Of a DNA stretch of 64,000 nucleotides, positions 57,863 through 64,000 are shown piece by piece. Source of the stretch: Acidobacteriota bacterium. Its GTDB lineage: Bacteria > Acidobacteriota > Terriglobia > Terriglobales > Acidobacteriaceae. Within the stretch, counting starts at the first letter, position 1, and every line of letters begins with the position of its first letter. The stretch spans positions 1 to 64,000 of the forward strand of contig JABCZC010000009.1 in the NCBI GenBank assembly GCA_013289875.1, in the 5' to 3' direction. Both the position numbers and the translations under genes were made by a program. The notes under the pieces are model-generated. The model was not told where the DNA came from, ran no database searches, and saw only the letters and a program-made list of their open reading frames with translations.

Positions 57863-58903
57863 TTAGCGCAGTGTAGATGATGCCGGAGGGAGTGGGTAGC
57901 TGGAGGCGCCCGGAGCACTCGCGCTGGTGGAATTGGAGCTGCCGGTTTCGAGCAGTCGATAGAGGGTGGAGCGGCTGATGCCGAGCATACGTGCTGCGCG
58001 AAGCTTGTTGCCGGCCACGCGGGCGAGCACAACATTGATGTGGCGCAGGATGGCGCGATCGAGGTTGGGGTCATCCTCGGCGGGCACGGAGACGAATGTC
58101 TGGGACAAAGGTGTTGGGGAAAGCACCGGGACATCGATGGGCCGAATCCACTGGCCTTCGCACTCGAGGGCCGCGCTGTGGATGACGCTCTGGAGTTCGC
58201 GCACGTTGCCCGGCCACAGATGCGAACTAAGGCGAGGCAGGGTGAGCGGGGCAAGTCCGCGGACCGGCTTGCCGTGCGTGGCGGAGAAGCGTTGCGCGAA
58301 GTAATCGGCCAGCAGGGCGACATCGTCGCGCCGATCGCGCAGGGGCGGGATGGCAAAGCGAATGGCGGTGAGGCGGTGGCACAGATCGGCCCGGAAAGCG
58401 GGGGAAGCGGAGAGCTTACGCAACGGATGGTTGGAGCTGAAGAAGAGTTGCCGGGGAATGGAGTCCACAGTATGGCGCGCGTGCTGATGATCGAGCCACT
58501 GCAGAAGGGCGAGCAGACGTGCCTGCTGTTCGAGTGAGAGCTCTTCGACGTGGGTCAAGAAAAGGGTGCCCCCGCGGGCGTCTCTCATTACTGGCATGAG
58601 CGGGACGAGCGAGGGGCCGTGTTGGAAGAACTGTACTGCGGGACACGGAACGAGGGGCGCCGCGGACACCGGGCCGAGATCATGGAGCGTCTGCGCGGCG
58701 AGTGCTTTGCCCGCGCCGCTCTCGCCTTCCACCGTAGCAATGCGCAAATGGCGCGAGGTGGTGCGCATCTGTGAGAAGAGCCTCTGCATGACCGGGCTGC
58801 GCCCGACCATAGCTCCGAGGGTCCACTCGGGATGATCGGCAATTACATGCGGCGTAGACGCAGCGGGGGCCGACACTTCTTCTATGCGTTGCGGTGAATA
58901 CAA
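57863..58903 (-). CDS. AAA+ (NtrC-like) regulator with Fis-type HTH, degenerate: no GAFTGA
   Basis: MVGRSPVMQRLFSQM, GESGAGKALAAQTLH, GGTLFLTHVEELSLEQQARLLALLQ, PPLRDRRDDVALLADYF, LWPGNVRELQSVI, C-terminal HTH GNKLRAARMLGISRSTLYRLL; TTG start. Confidence 0.88.
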   Translation of the reverse strand: MYSPQRIEEVSAPAASTPHVIADHPEWTLGAMVGRSPVMQRLFSQMRTTSRHLRIATVEGESGAGKALAAQTLHDLGPVSAAPLVPCPAVQFFQHGPSLVPLMPVMRDARGGTLFLTHVEELSLEQQARLLALLQWLDHQHARHTVDSIPRQLFFSSNHPLRKLSASPAFRADLCHRLTAIRFAIPPLRDRRDDVALLADYFAQRFSATHGKPVRGLAPLTLPRLSSHLWPGNVRELQSVIHSAALECEGQWIRPIDVPVLSPTPLSQTFVSVPAEDDPNLDRAILRHINVVLARVAGNKLRAARMLGISRSTLYRLLETGSSNSTSASAPGASSYPLPPASSTLR

Positions 58904-58969
58904 GGCCCTGTTCCTCTGGGATATGGTCCCCTGCGAATACAGGGCTTATCGGCAGAGGCGCGGGAAAAT

Positions 58970-59812
58970 TTAGGGAGTCAGGATCTGTTCGCCCCTGCCA
59001 TGCCCGCTCTTGGTGGAGTGCCCTGCCTGCCCGGGATGACGGATGCGGGAGGATGGCTCGTCGGAGAAAATCTTTCCGTCGCGAATATGGACGATGCGGT
59101 GGGCGAACTCGGCGATATCCGGTTCGTGGGTCACGAGCACGATCGTGTTGCCTTTGGAATGCAGATCGTCGAACAGGGCCATGATTTCATCGCCCGTCTT
59201 CGAATCGAGGTTGCCAGTGGGCTCGTCGGCCAGGATGATGGATGGCCGGTTGATGAGCGCGCGGGCGATGGCCACGCGCTGGCGTTGTCCGCCGGAGAGC
59301 TCGTTCGGCTTGTGGTGCATGCGTCCGTCAAGATTGACCGCTCTCAGAGCCGTTTGAGCGCGCTCCAGACGCTGCGCGGCAGGCGTGCCGTTGTAGATCA
59401 GGGGCAGTTCAACGTTATGCAGAGCGGTGGCGCGGGCCAGAAGGTTGAAGGTCTGGAAGACGAAACCGATTTCTTTATTGCGGATCCGGGCGAGCTCGTC
59501 GTCGTTCAGCTCGCTGACCAGATGTCCATTGAGCCAGTACTTGCCCTGACTGGGAGAGTCGAGGCAGCCGATGAGGTTCATGAGCGTCGATTTGCCGGAG
59601 CCTGAAGGGCCCATGATCGCGACGTATTCATTGTGCCGGATGCTGAGCGAGATGCCTTGAAGAGCATGCACCTGCTGCTCCGAGCCCATGTCGTAGGTCT
59701 TCCAGATATCCTCGACAACGATCACGTCACCCTCGGGCACAGCCGAGCGGGTCTTCTCTTCCGCGTAAGGGGCCGTAATGGGATTCGTATCGGTGGTGGT
59801 CTCGGTCGTCAT
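58970..59812 (-). CDS. ABC transporter ATP-binding protein (MacB/LolD type)
   Basis: [65 protein letters not shown]. Confidence 0.95.
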   Translation of the reverse strand: MTTETTTDTNPITAPYAEEKTRSAVPEGDVIVVEDIWKTYDMGSEQQVHALQGISLSIRHNEYVAIMGPSGSGKSTLMNLIGCLDSPSQGKYWLNGHLVSELNDDELARIRNKEIGFVFQTFNLLARATALHNVELPLIYNGTPAAQRLERAQTALRAVNLDGRMHHKPNELSGGQRQRVAIARALINRPSIILADEPTGNLDSKTGDEIMALFDDLHSKGNTIVLVTHEPDIAEFAHRIVHIRDGKIFSDEPSSRIRHPGQAGHSTKSGHGRGEQILTP

Positions 59813-60036
59813 CCGGTGCTCCTGTTCAGCCCGTGGGATTAAGCAACTTCAGGGTTTTTCGTGCCATACGCTAAGAATACAGGGTGGCGGTTTCCCAGGG
59901 GGAAAAGCCGCCTGATTTTGTCAACCGCATCCAGTGACCATGATTTTGCTGTAGGCGCTGTAATTTCGCATTGGCGCACATCTCTGTACGCTTTGGACGC
60001 GCACGCGGTTCCAACGGTAATCCGCGCACCCGAGAA

Positions 60037-61401
60037 CTACGATCCCGAGGACTCGCTATCCTTGGGAGGCGCGACAGGCGTAGTGTCACGCTTCACCAGG
60101 GCGTTATTTTTGAGGTCGCGCAATACATGGAAGGTTCCGGTGACAATTTCGTCGCCGGGCTTCACGCCGCTGGTGACTTCGATGTCGGTCGTGCCGGTGA
60201 TGCCGGTAGTGACGGGGACGAAGTGGGCGCGCAATTTGCCCTTTTCATCTGCCAGAACGAAGACGCCCTGAACCTGCTTCTGCGTGGGATCGGGGGCCGC
60301 GTCTGGCTTTGCTCCCGGCACATCAGGAGCGCGCATGGCAAGCGCCTGAATGGGAATGGCGATTACGTCGTTTTTCCTGGCGGTCTCGATTTTCGCGGTG
60401 GTTGAAAGGCCCGGACGAAGTTCGTCAGAGGGATTGTCCAGAGTGATGACAACCTTGAAATCCTTGGCTTCTTCCTGACCGCTGGTGGACTGGCTGGTGG
60501 CCACGCCTGTCGACCGCAGCAGAGCCTGGTCTCCGACCTCGGTGACGTGCCCTTTGAAGACCTTTCCCGGGAGTGCATCTACGGTGACGTCGGCAGTCTG
60601 GCCTAGGGCTACGTTGACGATGTCAGTTTCGTCGACCTTGACCTCGGCGGTGATGACCGACATATCGGCCAGCGTCATCAGGGTCGAGCCCTGGGCGTTC
60701 TGAATGCCTTCAACGACGGTTTCGCCTTCGCGGACAGGCAAGTTGGTTACGATGCCATCAAACGGGGCGACGGCCACAGTTTTGCCGAGGAGATCGATGT
60801 TGGCGCGCAGCGTGGCCTGCTGGGTATTCAGATGGCCGCGTCCGGATTGCGTCTGGGCCTTGGCCTGGGCGAGCGCGGCGTTGGATTGCGAGACGGTAGC
60901 GACAGCCAGATCGTAGGCCGCCTTCTTCGCGTCATAATCCTGCTTGGACATGACCTGGGCATCGAAGAGTCCCTTGGCGCGATCGTAGTCGAGCTTTTTC
61001 TGCTCCAGATCGGCTTTGGCGTGCTCGACGTTGGCCTCCTGGGTTTTTTCGGCGGCAATGTCAGCGGCGATATCCGTCTCAGCGGCGGCAATCGAGGCCT
61101 TCTGGCCTTCGACATTTGCGCCCTGCTGAACGTTTTCAATGCTGGCGACTTCCTCGCCTTTCGTGACCTTGTCGCCTTCCTTTACATAGAGATGCGTGAG
61201 GCGGCCAAAGGCAGTGGCTCCGAGGTTGACGTAAGTCTTGGGCTTGATCTGCCCCGTGCCGCTGACCGTCGAGACGAGGTCTTTGCGAACAGCCTTCCCG
61301 GTGATCACTTTGGTGTATCCGGATTGGGCGCGGACCACGGTGAATCCAACAATGGCTGCCACGGCGAGAACAATGACAACAACCACAATAATTTTCTTCA
61401 A
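60037..61401 (-). CDS. HlyD/MacA-like periplasmic adaptor (membrane fusion) subunit
   Basis: single N-terminal TM; VKEGDKVTKGEEVASIENVQQGANVEGQKASI, coiled coil, APFDGIVTNLPVREGETVVEGIQ. Confidence 0.93.
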   Translation of the reverse strand: MKKIIVVVVIVLAVAAIVGFTVVRAQSGYTKVITGKAVRKDLVSTVSGTGQIKPKTYVNLGATAFGRLTHLYVKEGDKVTKGEEVASIENVQQGANVEGQKASIAAAETDIAADIAAEKTQEANVEHAKADLEQKKLDYDRAKGLFDAQVMSKQDYDAKKAAYDLAVATVSQSNAALAQAKAQTQSGRGHLNTQQATLRANIDLLGKTVAVAPFDGIVTNLPVREGETVVEGIQNAQGSTLMTLADMSVITAEVKVDETDIVNVALGQTADVTVDALPGKVFKGHVTEVGDQALLRSTGVATSQSTSGQEEAKDFKVVITLDNPSDELRPGLSTTAKIETARKNDVIAIPIQALAMRAPDVPGAKPDAAPDPTQKQVQGVFVLADEKGKLRAHFVPVTTGITGTTDIEVTSGVKPGDEIVTGTFHVLRDLKNNALVKRDTTPVAPPKDSESSGS

Positions 61402-61699
61402 GCTCGTTTCCCTATAGGCGGATTTGCCAGCATCGCCTTTGGGGGGGAACTACGCAAAATCGGGACCAACGGTTCCCGACCTGGTAGTGGAGCGCCAGCG
61501 ACGCCGATGAAGTTCACACGGCGAATTCAACCCTAATGATATCAGGCTGACAGTGAAATTCAGTCGATCGGCGGTTTTGTTTCGGACGTCACAGAGAAAG
61601 ACGCGATGGTCCGGATGGTTCAAGAATGCAACAGAACGCTTGTATCTGACGTTACGAGTCCGTAAAATCAGAGAGCTGTATAGGAGCAGTAAGCGGCGT

Positions 61700-63415
61700 A
61701 TGTCAAAGGGACGTTTTTCCTTCATTCTTGCGGTTGGGTTCGGTGCGCTCGCGGCAATTCCTTGTGTACAGGGTCAGCAGCCTGCCCAGACCAATGCGCA
61801 GGCTACGCCGGACTCGCAGAATCAAGATCCTTTGAACCGGCAGCTTTCCGACAAGGAGCGCTTCAAGCAGCAAAAGGAACTCAAGAAGGAGCTGCACGGA
61901 ACTTACAAGAAATGGGTGGACGAAGATGTCCACTGGATTATTACTGACCAGGAACTGAAGGCTTTCAAGAGCCTGAGCAACGACGAGGAACGAGACGCTT
62001 TCATCGAGCAGTTCTGGCAGCGGCGTAATCCGAGTCCGGATTCTCCGGAGAACGAGTTCCGCGAAGAGCACTATCGGCGCATCGCTTATGCGAACGAACA
62101 TTTCGCTGCCGGCAAGCCGGGCTGGAAGACGGACCGCGGCCACATGTACATCGCTTTTGGCAAGCCGGACAGCATCGACTCCCACCCCAGCGGCGGGATG
62201 TACGATCGGCCGATGTCTGAAGGCGGCGGCCAGACTTCGACCTTTCCTTTTGAGGTATGGCATTACCGCTATCTGGAAGGCGTTGGCGACAACATCGACA
62301 TTGAATTTGTCGATACCTGCATGTGCGGCGACTACCACATGACAATCGACCGCTCGGAGAAGGACGCACTGCTGCATGTTCCGGGGGCAGGCGCGACGCT
62401 CTACGAGCAGATGGGAATGGCCAAACAGTCGGAACGCTTCCAGGGGGGATTGGAGAACCTCGGGAAAGGCCCGGATAGTGCAATGACTCAGGGCAAGGAG
62501 TTCGATCGTCTGGAGCAGTTTGCGAAGCTGCAAGCTCCGCCGCCGGTCAAGTTCAAGGATCTTGAATCGTTCCTGTCCAACCACAAACTATTGACGGGTC
62601 CAATTTTCCCATTCGATGTGCGGACGGATTTCGTGAAGGTGACTGACGACACGGTACTGGTGCCGGTCACGCTGCAGATAAAGAATCGCGATATCACTTT
62701 CAACACGAAGGATGGCGTTGCGAAGGGCCAGGTGAACATCCTGGGCCGGGTTTCGACGATCACCGACCATATCGTGCAGACCTTTGAAGAGACGGTGGAA
62801 GTTGAACAGCCTGCGGAGTTGCTGCCGCAGACCCTTGACCGCTCCGAGCTTTACTGGAAGGCCCTGCCATTGCGGCCGGGACGTTACCGCATCGACGTGG
62901 CGATCAAGGATGTAAACAATGTCGACCACGTTGGCATATGGGCGCAGGGAATCACAGTACCGAAGTACGACGATGATCGTCTGTCGGCCTCGTCGCTGAT
63001 ATTGTCGGACAAGATGTATCGAGTGCCCTCGAAGGAGATCGGCACGGGCAACTTCATCATCGGCAACACCTACATCCGTCCCCGGGTAACGGCCAACGCG
63101 GCGACGCCGGTCAGCTTCCATCGCGACCAGAAGTTGAGCTTCTGGATGCAGGTGTACAACCTGGGCATCGACGAAAAGAGCAAGCAGAATTCAGCGAAGA
63201 TCACGTATCAGATCATCGATACTGCGACGAATAAGCCGCTTCTTGATACAGAAGAAGATTCGAAGACTTTGAGCGCAAATTCCGACCAGGTGACGGTGGA
63301 GAAAAGCGTCCCCCTTGCCAGCCTTCAGCCTGGGAAGTACCTTGTGAAGATAATGGTGAACGACAGCGTCTCGAAGCAGGAGATTGCTCAGACCGCCCCC
63401 TTCACCGTAGAGTAG
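61700..63415 (+). CDS. GWxTD domain-containing protein
   Basis: signal peptide; KPGWKTDRGHMYIAFGKPDSIDSHPSGGMYDRP, EQFWQRRNPSPDSPENEFREEHYRRIAYANEHF. Confidence 0.92.
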   Translation: MSKGRFSFILAVGFGALAAIPCVQGQQPAQTNAQATPDSQNQDPLNRQLSDKERFKQQKELKKELHGTYKKWVDEDVHWIITDQELKAFKSLSNDEERDAFIEQFWQRRNPSPDSPENEFREEHYRRIAYANEHFAAGKPGWKTDRGHMYIAFGKPDSIDSHPSGGMYDRPMSEGGGQTSTFPFEVWHYRYLEGVGDNIDIEFVDTCMCGDYHMTIDRSEKDALLHVPGAGATLYEQMGMAKQSERFQGGLENLGKGPDSAMTQGKEFDRLEQFAKLQAPPPVKFKDLESFLSNHKLLTGPIFPFDVRTDFVKVTDDTVLVPVTLQIKNRDITFNTKDGVAKGQVNILGRVSTITDHIVQTFEETVEVEQPAELLPQTLDRSELYWKALPLRPGRYRIDVAIKDVNNVDHVGIWAQGITVPKYDDDRLSASSLILSDKMYRVPSKEIGTGNFIIGNTYIRPRVTANAATPVSFHRDQKLSFWMQVYNLGIDEKSKQNSAKITYQIIDTATNKPLLDTEEDSKTLSANSDQVTVEKSVPLASLQPGKYLVKIMVNDSVSKQEIAQTAPFTVE

Positions 63416-63509
63416 GCGAAAATACTGGACAAGCTGCCGGAGAGCAGCAACTCCAAACGTTGACCGTCATTTGGAGCAAAGGGCCAGGGAGCAATAAACG
63501 ACTGACTAA

Positions 63510-64000
63510 GTGAACCGAAGGTTTTCCATTTCCGCCCCTGTTCTTGCGCTGCTTCTCGCGGCCCTGTCACTGCCCGCCTACGCCGGTACAGATGGATCGG
63601 TGAGCGGTGTGGTGCGAGATGGCAAAGGCACCCCGCAAATCGGAACCCTGGTTCAGCTGCTGCGTCCCGATCTTTCCGTCATCGCACAAACATTTACGGA
63701 CGATCATGGACGGTACGAACTGGCCAGCGTGCTACCCGGTGTGTATGGAGTCAAGGCCACAGGGTCGCTTTTTCTGCCTACGCTTCGCGAGAACCTGCAC
63801 ATTACGGCCAGTTCCAAAGTCGTCGTCAACCTGACGCTGAGCACCCTGTACGAGGCGTTCCGCTGGCTGCCGGCGCAGCCGCGCCAGGCGGATGAGCCTC
63901 AGGATGACTGGACCTGGACGCTTCGCTTGTCAGCCAACCGGCCGTTGCTCCGCCTGCTTGAAGATGGTCCCCTGGTGGTAGTGACGGAAGCAGAAGGTCA
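63510..64000 (+). CDS. carboxypeptidase-regulatory-like domain protein, 3' truncated by window end
   Basis: my own translation from GTG 63510: MNRRFSISAPVLALLLAALSLPAYAGTDGSVSGVVRDGKGTPQIGTLVQLLRPDLSVIAQTFTDDHGRYELASVLPGVYGVKA...; frame open to position 64000, absent from ORF track because no stop. Confidence 0.8.
   Translation, partial: MNRRFSISAPVLALLLAALSLPAYAGTDGSVSGVVRDGKGTPQIGTLVQLLRPDLSVIAQTFTDDHGRYELASVLPGVYGVKATGSLFLPTLRENLHITASSKVVVNLTLSTLYEAFRWLPAQPRQADEPQDDWTWTLRLSANRPLLRLLEDGPLVVVTEAEG

Noticed and set aside
1-64000. Defence island, prophage, restriction-modification, BGC or secretion-system cluster
   Set aside because: No integrase, transposase, nuclease/methylase, NRPS/PKS or secretion ATPase sequence was seen; gene content is mostly metabolic, envelope and housekeeping.

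Overview
This 64-kb window is GC-rich and densely coded. Its gene content is typical of an Acidobacteriota (Terriglobia-like) chromosome: Oar-like TonB receptor, VWFA-related protein, GWxTD protein, DUF5666, many secreted glycoside hydrolases, and N-terminal carboxypeptidase-regulatory-like domains. That taxonomic assignment is an inference. About 50 protein-coding genes can be supported. I saw no rRNA, tRNA, CRISPR array, integrase, transposase or phage module. Recognisable blocks: a small metallothionein-like gene; a complete-looking trans-4-hydroxyproline degradation cluster; trmFO; queC; moeA and moaC; egtB-egtD (ergothioneine); a tightly packed DUF5666 / Oar-like TonB receptor / VWFA-related gene trio; glycoside hydrolases GH5, GH42, GH13 and GH28; a DUF1348-DUF302-protoglobin trio; a 1484-aa Lhr helicase overlapping a DUF5522 gene; tandem paralogous GT39-like membrane glycosyltransferases carrying palindromic repeat elements; metG, argS and proC; an orphan pstS; and a MacA-like adaptor/ABC ATPase/degenerate AAA+ regulator/DUF885 operon. 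The best second-look items are: the regulator that lacks the GAFTGA loop and the Walker B acidic pair; the palindromic repeats that became coding sequence or supply a stop codon in the GT39 paralogs; the terminator-like hairpin in the metallothionein leader; the glycine-rich secreted/TonB/VWFA trio; and the protoglobin trio. Nothing here is proven to be a new system. All family calls come from reading motifs, with no database search.
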